DNA from: a virus
Strand: one strand, 5' to 3'
IMG/VR virus record: IMGVR_UViG_3300009788_000098
Location: 1-64,000 of that record
Length of the DNA: 64,000 bases
Part shown: in pieces, positions 45,125 to 54,071 of the stretch
Layout of the letters: each line of letters starts with the position of its first letter
How positions within the stretch are numbered: the stretch's first letter is position 1
The notes under the pieces: generated by a model
Database searches by the model: none
The model's input: only the letters and a program-made list of their open reading frames with translations
What the model was told of the DNA's origin: nothing
Made by a program: the position numbers and the translations under genes

Positions 45125-46684
45125 ATGAACATCGTATTCGTTGAGTTGCTGAAAACACCACTGGACAATATCCTCGCACATTTTGAAGGTAAGCATGTGA
45201 TAGCTGAGACTGTCTGTGTCCCATTGGGCATTATGTATCTGTCAGCTTACATTAAAGAAAACAACGATGTAGAACAAGTAGGGCTTATTGATTATCCGTT
45301 GATACCGCTCAGTGACTACAACGACTTAGACGAGTACATACTTGCTGGCATAAAGTCTATAGATTTCAGGCCAGATTTCATTGCTATCTCGCTCAATTAC
45401 ACTACCGCACATCACTTCTTTCTTGCCGTTTTGGAACAACTCAAGGCTTGTTGGCCTGATGCTACAACTGTGGTCGGTGGCACGCACGCTACATTCTACA
45501 CAGAGGGCATTGCCAAGAAGGTTGACTTCGTAATTGGGGGCGAGGGGGAACTTAGCTTCTCAGAGTTCATACGAGAATATCCCTATGTTGAGGACATACC
45601 AGGTGTTACACAACTCACAATGTCAGAAGCGGTATCAGACCTTGACACCATTCCAGACTGGGACTTGATAGATGTGGAAGCATATCGCAAGAGTGCTGGT
45701 ATCCACCCGCGAGATGGTAGAAGGCGAGAGTACGAAGCTATGATCCTGACTTCGCGCGGCTGTCCAATCGGGTGTAAGTTTTGTGCTAATTACATCATAC
45801 ACGGGCGCAAGATGCGTTTGCGTTCAACAGAAAGCGTACTAGCAGAAATGAAGGAACTGCGTACTCGGTATGGGTTCAACCGTTTTGTCATATTCGATGA
45901 CTACTTCGGTGGCAAGAAGAGGATACTAGAACTGCTGAACAGGGTTGTGGAAGAAGGGTTTGTTGTTACTGGTTACCCTAATGGTCTACACGTCAACTCC
46001 TTGGATAAGCAGATGCTCAATGCTATGATAGAAGCTGGCATGGAAGTAGCGACAATTGCTATTGAGTCCGGTTCACAGCACATACAGGACTATCTGAACA
46101 ACAAGGTAGACTTGGACAAAGCCAAGGAATTGGTAAGCTACCTGTATCGCAGAGGCATCATTGTTCGCATCTATATGATGTTAGGCTTCCCTGGTGAGAC
46201 TAAGGAACGGATGTTCGAGACTATAGATTATGCGAAGCAACTAGACGCAGACTGGGTTCACTTCGCGATAGCGACACCGCTCTTGGGTACTGAGATGCAC
46301 AGGGAGTTTACAGAGATGGGATGTCTGCGAGATAATCCTGACAGATGGCGTGTAGCGTCGCGTATGCACAGGGACTTTGATACGCTTGAGATATCTGCGA
46401 CTGAACTCAATGATTTGATGTATCTGGCTAATCTGGAAGTCAATTTCGTTTACAATACCAATATAGAAAAGGGCAATTGGCAGAGAGCGAGAGACTTGTT
46501 TGAAGGCATTCTGAAACTCTATCCGCATCATATAATTGCACTAGATGGCATAATGCGCTGTAATACGAAATTGGGCTATAATAGTATGGGAGAGTTTTGG
46601 CAAATAGCAAATTTGGTTGCTAATGATGAGAGAGCAGGGGAAATGAGACAGAAATATAGTTATCTTATGAGATATTTCCCATGA
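45125..46684 (+). CDS. B12-binding-type radical SAM enzyme, 519 aa
   Basis: The N-terminal Rossmann-like domain has VPLGIMYLSAYIKE and VVGGTHATFY, the hallmarks of cobalamin-binding radical SAM proteins. The cluster motif is RGCPIGCKFC (Cys 213, 217, 220), followed by a GSGSQ-like segment (ESGSQHIQDYLNNK). Such enzymes methylate unactivated carbons or rearrange carbon skeletons. With the sugar genes around it, a C-methyl or deoxy step is plausible. Coupled to the next gene by ATGA. Confidence 0.85.
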   Translation: MNIVFVELLKTPLDNILAHFEGKHVIAETVCVPLGIMYLSAYIKENNDVEQVGLIDYPLIPLSDYNDLDEYILAGIKSIDFRPDFIAISLNYTTAHHFFLAVLEQLKACWPDATTVVGGTHATFYTEGIAKKVDFVIGGEGELSFSEFIREYPYVEDIPGVTQLTMSEAVSDLDTIPDWDLIDVEAYRKSAGIHPRDGRRREYEAMILTSRGCPIGCKFCANYIIHGRKMRLRSTESVLAEMKELRTRYGFNRFVIFDDYFGGKKRILELLNRVVEEGFVVTGYPNGLHVNSLDKQMLNAMIEAGMEVATIAIESGSQHIQDYLNNKVDLDKAKELVSYLYRRGIIVRIYMMLGFPGETKERMFETIDYAKQLDADWVHFAIATPLLGTEMHREFTEMGCLRDNPDRWRVASRMHRDFDTLEISATELNDLMYLANLEVNFVYNTNIEKGNWQRARDLFEGILKLYPHHIIALDGIMRCNTKLGYNSMGEFWQIANLVANDERAGEMRQKYSYLMRYFP

Positions 46685-48216
46685 AAGTTTTATTGGGTGA
46701 CCTGCGCCACAAGACCATAGGCGCACACTCCATGCTTGTGCCGCTAGGAATTGGGTACGTTGCTGCGTATGCTAAGGACAGAAACGCAATAGAAATCCGT
46801 ATGCGTACTGACCCAGAACTTGCACTACAAGACATCACAGATTGGCAGCCAGACGTTATCGGGTTGGCGAACTTTGTCTGGAACGCGGGACTCAACGAAA
46901 TGGTTTACACATATGCCAAGGAACTCAACCCGAAAGTGGTAACCGTTGGCGGGGGGCCAGAGTTTTCTACAGGTTGTGACTTCTACGCCTATTACGAGGG
47001 GGAGGTGGCATTTACAGAGCTAATTAGAAACCTCATTGCAGGCATGGATGCACCGCACCGAGGGTTTGCCCCTGGGGGTGTGCCATTGCCACGCATCAAA
47101 AATCTTGACACTATCCCATCCCCCTACCTTGCTGGACTTTTAGATCAATGGCTTGATGGCACTCATATTCCTATAATACAAACAACTCGTGGATGTCCAT
47201 ACAGTTGTGGTTTTTGCAAGGAGGGTGCGGATGACCATCGCACGGTTGCTCGTTTTAGTTTAGAGCGTGTCAAAGAAGAACTCAACTATATCGCAGATAA
47301 GTTGCCAGAACTGCCCGAGCTTCAGATTGCAGATAGTAATTTCGGTCTATCGAGGCACGATGAGGATGTAGCAATGCACTTGCGTTGGTTGCAGGACAAT
47401 CGCAACTGGTGGCCTGTTATCAAGGCAGGAACTCACCGTGTCAACGATAGAGTTGTACGCATTGCGTCAATAGTGCGGAACAAGCTAGTGGCAGCAGGAT
47501 CATTACAGTCGCTCAACGAGGAAACCTTACATATCATCAGCCGCGAGAATGTTCCCTTTGAGGAATATTGCAAGCACGCTGAGACATTCAAGAAGCAGCA
47601 CAATCCGCTCATTGCAGAGCTGATTGTGCCATTGCCAGCAGAGACAAAGAAGTCGTTCTTTACGGGAGTAAGGAAGATGATGGGTGCGTCCATAAACAAC
47701 TTCTATCCGTACACACTCATGTTTCTGAAAGGGACGGCTATTTGCGAGATGCGCGAGAAGTACAGTATGGTGTCACGGTTTAGACTGTTGCCCAACCAAT
47801 TTGGGGAATACAACGGGAAGAAAGTCTTTGAACTAGAAGAAGTGTGCGTTGCCACAAATACAATGTCATTTGAAGATTACTTGGACTGTCGTGGGTTCAT
47901 GTTTGTTTGTCTCCTGTTGATGGACGCACGATTAGGTTGGTTCAGGCAGGACATTGATGATTATTTCAGCTTTGCAGTTCAGTTCTGGGAAGAGTTGCCG
48001 AACACAGATACTACTTTTGCTAGAATATATAAGGACTTTATGCTAGAAGCTAAGACAGAACTGTGGGATACGCGAGAAGCGTTTGTTGAACATTTCTCAA
48101 AGGATGAGAATTACGAACTATTGCTACAGGGCAATCTTGGGGATAACCTCTTCCGCAAGTACAGGGCAATAGGATTTATCTCTCTTATAGATACGCTTTA
48201 TGAGGCAGCAAAATGA
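46681..48216 (+). CDS. Second B12-binding-type radical SAM enzyme, 511 aa
   Basis: VPLGIGYVAAYAKD (20-33) and VTVGGGPEF (88-96) mark the cobalamin-type domain, and TRGCPYSCGFCKEG (Cys 172, 176, 179) binds the iron-sulfur cluster. The C-terminal 150 residues are helical and differ from the preceding enzyme. It is not a close duplicate of 45125, so the two likely do successive reactions. Coupled to the ATP-grasp gene. Confidence 0.85.
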   Translation: MKVLLGDLRHKTIGAHSMLVPLGIGYVAAYAKDRNAIEIRMRTDPELALQDITDWQPDVIGLANFVWNAGLNEMVYTYAKELNPKVVTVGGGPEFSTGCDFYAYYEGEVAFTELIRNLIAGMDAPHRGFAPGGVPLPRIKNLDTIPSPYLAGLLDQWLDGTHIPIIQTTRGCPYSCGFCKEGADDHRTVARFSLERVKEELNYIADKLPELPELQIADSNFGLSRHDEDVAMHLRWLQDNRNWWPVIKAGTHRVNDRVVRIASIVRNKLVAAGSLQSLNEETLHIISRENVPFEEYCKHAETFKKQHNPLIAELIVPLPAETKKSFFTGVRKMMGASINNFYPYTLMFLKGTAICEMREKYSMVSRFRLLPNQFGEYNGKKVFELEEVCVATNTMSFEDYLDCRGFMFVCLLLMDARLGWFRQDIDDYFSFAVQFWEELPNTDTTFARIYKDFMLEAKTELWDTREAFVEHFSKDENYELLLQGNLGDNLFRKYRAIGFISLIDTLYEAAK

Positions 48217-49187
48217 ATATCTTGGTAGCTGGAATTGGCGGGGCTTCTTTAGGGACTGAGATTATAAAGAGCTTGCAACACGCTGGCAAGTACACTGTGT
48301 ACGGTTGTGACATTTCCGAGTACGCCTATGGGCATTTTCAGGGGATACAGACCTTCAATGTGTCCAAGGAAAGGTATATCGAAGACGTGAAAGCAATATG
48401 CAAGCGTTATGATATTGATGCGATTATACCAGGCGCAGAGGGGTCGTTGAAGTTGCTGATAGAAGCAACAATCAATGCGCATATAGCATCTAACTCATTG
48501 GAAGTAGTTGACATTTGTTCAAACAAAGATATGTTATTTAGGCGGCTCAAACGATTGAAATTGCCAACACCATTTACAACTGTTATCACTAATCCTATTC
48601 AAGTGTTAGACGTTCCATATCCGTGTGTTATAAAACCTGCTACAGGGACAGGAGGCAGTCACCTTGTATTCTTGGCATCTGCCACAGAGGAAGCTGTCTT
48701 GTATACTAGTTATGTTCTGAAACACACAGAAATAGTTATGTTGCAAGAGTACATCCCACTGGACGAAGGTGAATTCACAGTTGGTGTTCTAACGCTGGGC
48801 AACAAGACACATTCTATTGCAATGCAACGTCTATTCCACTCTAAATTATCTATCAGAAGCGAGACAGAACATGGTCTAATCTCCAGTGGGTATAGCCAGG
48901 GTGTCATTGACGACTTCCCCGAAATAAGAAAGCAGGCAGAGGTCTACGCACAAGCACTAGGGAGTACAGGGCCGATGAACATCCAGGGGCGTGTCAAAGA
49001 TGGTGTTCTATACCCGTTTGAAATCAACCCACGGTTCTCGGCATCGACTTACTTGCGTACTCTAGCGGGATTCAACGAGATTGACATGTATTTGCAGTTC
49101 GTGCTGAATGAGGTTAGTCCACCTGAAACACCTATCAAGCGTGGTCTTTATTTGCGTAGTTTTACAGAAGTAGTGACGGAAAAATGA
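48213..49187 (+). CDS. ATP-grasp ligase, 324 aa
   Basis: An N-terminal pre-ATP-grasp domain (NILVAGIGGASLGTEIIKSL), then the ATP-binding core with CVIKPATGTGGSHLVFL (about 140-156), an EYI hinge and FEINPRFSAS (about 272-281) coordinating Mg. Resembles CarB/PylC-like ligases that join a carboxylate to an amine or thiol. In this context it could attach an amino acid to an amino sugar; that is inference. Confidence 0.8.
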   Translation: MNILVAGIGGASLGTEIIKSLQHAGKYTVYGCDISEYAYGHFQGIQTFNVSKERYIEDVKAICKRYDIDAIIPGAEGSLKLLIEATINAHIASNSLEVVDICSNKDMLFRRLKRLKLPTPFTTVITNPIQVLDVPYPCVIKPATGTGGSHLVFLASATEEAVLYTSYVLKHTEIVMLQEYIPLDEGEFTVGVLTLGNKTHSIAMQRLFHSKLSIRSETEHGLISSGYSQGVIDDFPEIRKQAEVYAQALGSTGPMNIQGRVKDGVLYPFEINPRFSASTYLRTLAGFNEIDMYLQFVLNEVSPPETPIKRGLYLRSFTEVVTEK

Positions 49188-49378
49188 AATACTCAAGAGC
49201 AGTCAAGTTGGCAGTTGAGTGCATTGACAAAGAAATCCAACGCGGGGCTGTTGAAGCCAACTTGCATGATATATACAAAGCAACGTATTCTGCCGCTGTT
49301 AGATTGTCCAAGCGCCGTAAGGCACTGAAAGAGGCGAAAGAATGCTTGCTTGGTCAACTACCGCTATCAAGGTCTTGA
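49184..49378 (+). CDS. Small basic helical protein, 64 aa
   Basis: ATGA overlap with the ATP-grasp gene. Lys/Arg-rich and helical (AVRLSKRRKALKEAKECLLG). Its stop overlaps the -35 region of the next promoter. Last gene of the long plus-strand run; function unknown. Confidence 0.6.
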   Translation: MKYSRAVKLAVECIDKEIQRGAVEANLHDIYKATYSAAVRLSKRRKALKEAKECLLGQLPLSRS

Positions 49379-49403
49379 CAATTTGCATACAATAGTGTAT
49401 AAT
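49375..49403 (+). promoter_or_regulatory. Promoter for 49424
   Basis: TTGACA (49375-49380), 17 bp, TATAAT (49398-49403): full consensus. GGAAAGGAG and the ATG at 49424 follow after 20 bases. Confidence 0.95.
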
Positions 49404-49423
49404 AGGGGAAAGGAGAACAAACT

Positions 49424-49735
49424 ATGATTGAACCGAAACAAACCAGGAGACCGCTCCGAGATCGTGACGAGAAGTGTACAGAGGTAAAAAAGATAGTCCG
49501 TGTGTACATGACAGAACAGGGTGGCGTACAGGTATCGTTGCGCATGTTCGCTGAGATGCTGAACGAGCCGTTTACAGAGCAAGGGCTGACAGGGTGTTCG
49601 CATCAGACTATCCATAACTGGATACATCAGAAGCACCTCCCGTTACCCCGCTGGATGGAACAGTTGAAATACTTTGCACAGCCCGAAGATTGGCAGTACA
49701 AGTTTGCTTGCGATCTTGAGATGGCAGCAATCTAA
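49424..49735 (+). CDS. Putative DNA-binding protein, 103 aa
   Basis: AAAGGAG lies 9 bases before the ATG at 49424. Residues about 36-70 (GVQVSLRMFAEMLNEPFTEQ then SHQTIHNWIHQKHLPLP) read as a helix-turn-helix with a recognition helix around TIHNW. A strong private promoter makes it a candidate regulator. Overlaps the next gene as TAATG. Confidence 0.65.
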   Translation: MIEPKQTRRPLRDRDEKCTEVKKIVRVYMTEQGGVQVSLRMFAEMLNEPFTEQGLTGCSHQTIHNWIHQKHLPLPRWMEQLKYFAQPEDWQYKFACDLEMAAI

Positions 49736-49893
49736 TGGCTACAGCAATCTTCAAGTGTACGTGTACCAATCCCTATCAAGACCGTATATACGGTATTGGC
49801 AAACGCGTCTACAACAGCAAGAAAGAGGGCGGTCAATGGCGTTGCACAGTGTGCAAGAAAGAGTACACGGGCAAGGTAGAACAGTTGTCCTAA
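49735..49893 (+). CDS. Conserved phage zinc-ribbon protein, 52 aa
   Basis: CTCTNPYQDRIYGIGKRVYN, then WRCTVCKKEY: a CxC and CxxC pair of a type seen as a stand-alone protein of about 50 residues in many phages. Function unknown. TAATG coupling to the regulator-like gene. Confidence 0.7.
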   Translation: MATAIFKCTCTNPYQDRIYGIGKRVYNSKKEGGQWRCTVCKKEYTGKVEQLS

Positions 49894-49898
49894 AAACA

Positions 49899-49927
49899 TT
49901 GTCCTAATGGAAATAGTATGTTACAAT
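49899..49927 (+). promoter_or_regulatory. Candidate promoter for 49935 (leaderless)
   Basis: TTGTCC (49899-49904), 17 bp, TACAAT (49922-49927). The ATG at 49935 is 7 bases after the -10 box, again suggesting that transcription starts at the start codon. Confidence 0.6.
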
Positions 49928-49934
49928 GGGGGTC

Positions 49935-50168
49935 ATGCCGAAGTATTTTATCAGATATATCAACCTAGTACATAAACTCCCCCCGTTGAATGACCAGCGC
50001 CATAGGCAGATACTACACGATACTTACCAAGCTATTGACAAGCCAGATGAGGTGCTGGAACTTGATGAGTTGATTGGGGAGTTACAAGGGTTGGGGGATG
50101 TGAGCGTTGCAGAACTGCTAACGAAACTGTCTATCTTCGTTTACATGTCGATGGACAAAACCAACTAA
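49935..50168 (+). CDS. Hypothetical protein, 77 aa
   Basis: I chose the ATG at 49935; an in-frame ATG at 49926 lies inside the promoter. The product is helical and acidic in its second half (DEVLELDELIGELQGLGDVS). Its TAA overlaps the stop of the convergent minus-strand gene (shared CTAA at 50165-50168), so no terminator fits between them. Confidence 0.6.
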   Translation: MPKYFIRYINLVHKLPPLNDQRHRQILHDTYQAIDKPDEVLELDELIGELQGLGDVSVAELLTKLSIFVYMSMDKTN

Positions 50169-50557
50169 CCATCTAATTCTTCAGGACGCGGGTGAGGCTC
50201 AATGTCGTGTGAGCGCAATTGTTCAATAAGCTCGTCAATGTATTCTTCATAGTGACGTTGCCTAGTCTGCAATCGTTTGACACGAGCATCTAGTTTAGCA
50301 GTCTTGGCCTGTTCAACCTTGAAGTTGATATTCAGTTCATTAGTCGTGGTTATGAGGTGCGTTACTTGCTCTTGTAGCTCATCTATGATGCCGCGGTAGG
50401 TATCCCCCTGTATCTGTGTTACCTCAGCCTCAATCTTCTTGATGTCAACAGGTTGTTTTCGCACATTGATGAATATTTGTACTGCCTGTGCGATAAGTGC
50501 CACTACCCCCGATATACCACCAATTATTATTGCTAACATGCTCGTTTCATTGTTCAT
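50165..50557 (-). CDS. Membrane-anchored coiled-coil protein, 130 aa
   Basis: The start at 50557 (MNNETSMLAI) has AGAGGAC upstream; an ATG at 50581 adds 8 residues. One N-terminal membrane helix (LAIIIGGISGVVALIAQAVQ) is followed by a long coiled coil. At the distal end of the tail operon this fits a holin- or spanin-like lysis protein or a tail accessory; the topology is clear but the role is not. Confidence 0.65.
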   Translation of the reverse strand: MNNETSMLAIIIGGISGVVALIAQAVQIFINVRKQPVDIKKIEAEVTQIQGDTYRGIIDELQEQVTHLITTTNELNINFKVEQAKTAKLDARVKRLQTRQRHYEEYIDELIEQLRSHDIEPHPRPEELDG

Positions 50558-50589
50558 AGTGTCCTCTATTATAGCACTCATTTGTGTAG

Positions 50590-50835
50590 TTATGTACCCT
50601 TTAAAATTGCCACATCTACTTCTAGCACAGTAACGCGTTCTGACAAAGTTGGAACATATGGCAATGGCTCTGGCGGGAAATCAGTTAATTTTCCATCAAC
50701 AATAGTGTGTGTTTTAAAGTCTGGGATATATTCTAGTTGAATAATTGCTTCATTTTCTCCGCATTCTCCGACTTCTCCAAAATTGCCTTCTAAAAGTTTG
50801 CCTGAAACTGTGTTGTATCTAATATTAGCTTTCAT
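50590..50835 (-). CDS. Tail-fibre-associated small protein, 81 aa
   Basis: Beta-rich protein (IRYNTVSGKLLEGNFGEVGE) with a Pro-rich linker (FPPEPLPYVPTLSERV) and a short C-terminal heptad segment. It sits directly after the fibre genes, as do small chaperone or accessory proteins of tail fibres. Function inferred from position only. Confidence 0.6.
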   Translation of the reverse strand: MKANIRYNTVSGKLLEGNFGEVGECGENEAIIQLEYIPDFKTHTIVDGKLTDFPPEPLPYVPTLSERVTVLEVDVAILKGT

Positions 50836-50837
50836 AA

Positions 50838-51839
50838 CTATAATTCCTCTATATAGCCAATTGCATAAAGATAAGCATCACAAGAAGCATTTAATACTTT
50901 ATACATTAGTGCTTGGTTTGGGCTAAGAGGCAAAAAACCACTTGAAGTAGTTTGGAAACCTCCTACAGCAAATAGCAATCCTGTGAGATCAGGTGATTCG
51001 ATGGGTTTTACATAAACTAAAGCTTGGTTAACTGCTGCGGCAGGAGGAAAATCAGCAAATAGCAACAAAAACGAGCGCAAACTATATGGAGGAATATAGT
51101 TAGAAGCAGCTACTCTTGTCCAAGCAACAGAACTTCCTGCTGCAAGTATTATAACGGGGTCTCTGGCATCGTGAGAGACGAATCCACACATATTTCTTTG
51201 AAATTTCATTATCTGCGTACTTGCATTTAATCTAATTGCACCTACGCATCTATACCATGTGCCGTTTACTTTTCTATATCTTGGCACTCCGTGAACAATT
51301 GTAAGATAATCATTGTCCGCTGCATCTACATCGTTGACCTCAACTGTAATATTGTTTCCCACGGTATCTATGGAAATGACTGTCCACCCCCCTCTAACAG
51401 TAGAGAATGTGATATCTGTCCATCCTCGGAGTATGTCGCCCGGCTCAACATCGTTTTCGCCTGTATCATTATCATAGCTTAATATCACGGCATTAGCAGC
51501 AGGGTTTGCATCTAGTTGAGCATCAAATACAGTTGTCTCAATAGTCGTGGGATACAGAGGTGGTTCATCGTACAGCAATGCTGCCCATCTGTTATCGCTA
51601 TCATTGTATACATATACATACAGCCATGTATCAGCAGCACTTAAATCAGCCCCGCCAATATAACTCGCTCCTACGCCAATATCTAATTCATCTGTATCAT
51701 TAGCTTCTGTTAGCGGAAAGCCCGACATGCTTATTTCCCCTTTCATCACACGAATTTTATCTGTGTCCGTATAGTAAGGTAACACCCCATCTCGGTAGTG
51801 CAAGTTGATATTATTTACTGCATTTTGGTACACTGTCAT
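50838..51839 (-). CDS. Tail fibre / receptor-binding candidate, 333 aa
   Basis: Entirely beta-rich with many Asn, Asp, Thr and aromatic residues; no enzymatic motif. An N-terminal segment that may attach to the baseplate is followed by Gly/Asn-rich strands (TVISIDTVGNNITVEVNDVD). Its stop and the neighbouring genes overlap or touch. It is the most variable-looking part of the tail module, as expected for host recognition. Confidence 0.6.
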   Translation of the reverse strand: MTVYQNAVNNINLHYRDGVLPYYTDTDKIRVMKGEISMSGFPLTEANDTDELDIGVGASYIGGADLSAADTWLYVYVYNDSDNRWAALLYDEPPLYPTTIETTVFDAQLDANPAANAVILSYDNDTGENDVEPGDILRGWTDITFSTVRGGWTVISIDTVGNNITVEVNDVDAADNDYLTIVHGVPRYRKVNGTWYRCVGAIRLNASTQIMKFQRNMCGFVSHDARDPVIILAAGSSVAWTRVAASNYIPPYSLRSFLLLFADFPPAAAVNQALVYVKPIESPDLTGLLFAVGGFQTTSSGFLPLSPNQALMYKVLNASCDAYLYAIGYIEEL

Positions 51840-52918
51840 TATATTACCTGTAGATTTCCAATCGAACTAAGAACGACCCAAGTTGTGTCCGCGGTAATAC
51901 ATAGAAGTTCTACTGCATCATATTGTAGAGAAGAGTCCAGACTTCCTCCCGCGCCCGCAGTTGTACTCAAACTTCCATAATGTATTGTTTCACCTGCGTT
52001 CTGAGCAACTCGCCATCCGCCAGCACCTTTGCCTGCAATTCTTACTATTGATCCTAGAGCGGCGACATTGGGCAATGTTACAGTTACCAACGCGGCGTTG
52101 TTGCAAATATAACCATTGTCAACGGCAGCGGCTTGTGCTACGCCCACAACTTCGTTCCAGGTTATGCCACCACCAGTACCCAAGTTTTGACTCATTGCAC
52201 GCCATCTGCTTGACGTAGTATCGTACTGCAATATGGTCATGCCGTCATCTTCTAGCGTTATATCGTCAGTAAGTGCAAATCTGTTAGCCGCCGCTGATGC
52301 TACATCCTCGTCTGTCAGTGTAAGGTCATTTGCACCGATATTGTGGATAATCAGTATCCTGCCATCAGAGCCACCTTGCAAACCAGTAATACTCCATGCG
52401 GCGTTAGTTGACAACCTTAGCGTAGATGCACTTGCTAAGTTAGCAGGGTTGTAGTCATCTTCATCAGCAACTATCTGCGCAGGTGTAATGTCCCCACTGA
52501 ACTGCCATCCATCAGTAGCGTCTACTGTCGTATTCGTGTCGCTTGAGAGCGAGTCTAGGCTAATATCGCCCACATTTGTAATGTCGAAGTCTCCGTGTGA
52601 CTGGTTAGCAACCCATGTTACAGTTCCATCATCTAGTATTGCATTGGCAGGCCCAACTGAAAGACTGTGCCATGCTCCGTTATAGAATATCTTATACGTG
52701 AAGTCGTTGCTATTGTATACCCTGCGCCCATCCCAACTATTGCCAGCCCCATAGTCGCCAGCAGTAGTCTTAATTTCTATGTCATCACGAGCGATCATGC
52801 CTTCAACCAGTACAAGGCGCTTCTTCAAATCGACCACCTGTTGAACAAGTGACTTCGCGACGTTAGTTTGATCCTCACGTCGCCTTTCAGTTGCAAAATC
52901 TGAGAACTGGTCTGTCAT
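51839..52918 (-). CDS. Tail fibre protein, 359 aa
   Basis: The start at 52918 (MTDQFSDFATERRRE) avoids a 44-base overlap; an ATG at 52963 is possible. A short coiled coil (NVAKSLVQQVVDLKKRLVLV) is followed by a long beta-rich shaft with repeats of Asp/Thr/Gly (SHGDFDITNVGDISLDSLSS) and a compact C-terminal domain. This is the layout of trimeric fibres. Overlaps the following gene at its stop. Confidence 0.65.
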   Translation of the reverse strand: MTDQFSDFATERRREDQTNVAKSLVQQVVDLKKRLVLVEGMIARDDIEIKTTAGDYGAGNSWDGRRVYNSNDFTYKIFYNGAWHSLSVGPANAILDDGTVTWVANQSHGDFDITNVGDISLDSLSSDTNTTVDATDGWQFSGDITPAQIVADEDDYNPANLASASTLRLSTNAAWSITGLQGGSDGRILIIHNIGANDLTLTDEDVASAAANRFALTDDITLEDDGMTILQYDTTSSRWRAMSQNLGTGGGITWNEVVGVAQAAAVDNGYICNNAALVTVTLPNVAALGSIVRIAGKGAGGWRVAQNAGETIHYGSLSTTAGAGGSLDSSLQYDAVELLCITADTTWVVLSSIGNLQVI

Positions 52919-52919
52919 A

Positions 52920-54071
52920 TTATTTGTCCATGAACTCTGTGCGAATAATCTCGCCTTCGGCATTTTGCGAGACTGTGGCTTGCAAACTTACCAACTTCTT
53001 TGAAGCTGAGTAATCCTTGTAGCGAACTGTTACCAAATCTCCCCAAGTGTAGTGTTTGCCATAGTAAGTAGCTTCCGTTTGCAATACATCAAAAGTCAGC
53101 ATCTCGTCAAACTTGCCTTCTTCTAATCTAGCTTCTGCTGCCGAGGTTAGTTGTCCTGACTGATCGTCACCCGAAGTTGCCGTGTTGACAATCATCTCAA
53201 TTCTGTTCCAAGGCGAATCGTTTATATCAACACTTGTTGCAAGTTCAATTTGCTGTGCCGCGTCTGTTCCCCTTCCTAGTGCGTAAACAGCAGTTATCTC
53301 GTTTGTTCTGTCCTGTTTCAACATAGGAGTGTCCATGTTGGCAAAATCAGTAGAGAATATTACAGGGTCATTGCTGTCAGGGTTTCCCTGTGTGCGATCT
53401 GTTCCTCTCTGTCCCGCGTAGGTGCGAAACTCAAACACTGCATTTCCAGCACTTACGATATCAAAATCAATCACATTGCTGTTCTCAACAGTAAACAGAC
53501 CAATACGTTGCAACGTCGCAAGAAGATTATCGTTCTCCATGCTATCTTCCCACGTTGGGCCGCCAGCACCATCTGCTTGGACTATCAGCCCTGGGTATAC
53601 ATTGCTTGCTATCCTGCCAGCTCCCACCAAGGCATCAGCCCCGATGTTCTCAATAACTAACTCTTTCATCACAGTTTCGGCAACAGCGTTCTTGGTCGCC
53701 TCTGCTGTGCCTGCGCGCCACATGATATATGCCCGTCTAGCAAGGTCGAGATAGCTAAATCCATATGCAACAAACGAGTCCTTATCGTTTACAGGTTGCA
53801 AGAGATCATTGGTTGACCGATGGAGACCTTCCCATTCTTTATACCACGGGAGGTCAACTTTTAGATTTTGTCTCCATATCTCAATTTGCCCGTCCAGCTC
53901 AAACAAATCAACACGGCTATCGTTGCCGTCAATCTCAAGGCGCATGTTCCCCCTGTTATTTACTTTGTGCGCAAATGCTAACGAGCGCCAAGCATCAAAC
54001 TCTGCAACCAGAAGCCCCCCTTGGTCTTTGAGGCGCACCTTATACTCAGCTTGACCGGGCGAACTTGGCAT
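52920..54071 (-). CDS. ReqiPepy6 Gp37-like tail protein, 383 aa
   Basis: Segments such as YKVRLKDQGGLLVAEFDAWR, SFVAYGFSYLDLARRAYI and the C-terminal YGKHYTWGDLVTVRYKDYSA match the siphovirus ReqiPepy6 Gp37-like family, which occupies the Tal/baseplate-hub position after Dit. It probably forms the distal tip that contacts the cell surface. Length is normal for the family. Confidence 0.8.
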   Translation of the reverse strand: MPSSPGQAEYKVRLKDQGGLLVAEFDAWRSLAFAHKVNNRGNMRLEIDGNDSRVDLFELDGQIEIWRQNLKVDLPWYKEWEGLHRSTNDLLQPVNDKDSFVAYGFSYLDLARRAYIMWRAGTAEATKNAVAETVMKELVIENIGADALVGAGRIASNVYPGLIVQADGAGGPTWEDSMENDNLLATLQRIGLFTVENSNVIDFDIVSAGNAVFEFRTYAGQRGTDRTQGNPDSNDPVIFSTDFANMDTPMLKQDRTNEITAVYALGRGTDAAQQIELATSVDINDSPWNRIEMIVNTATSGDDQSGQLTSAAEARLEEGKFDEMLTFDVLQTEATYYGKHYTWGDLVTVRYKDYSASKKLVSLQATVSQNAEGEIIRTEFMDK

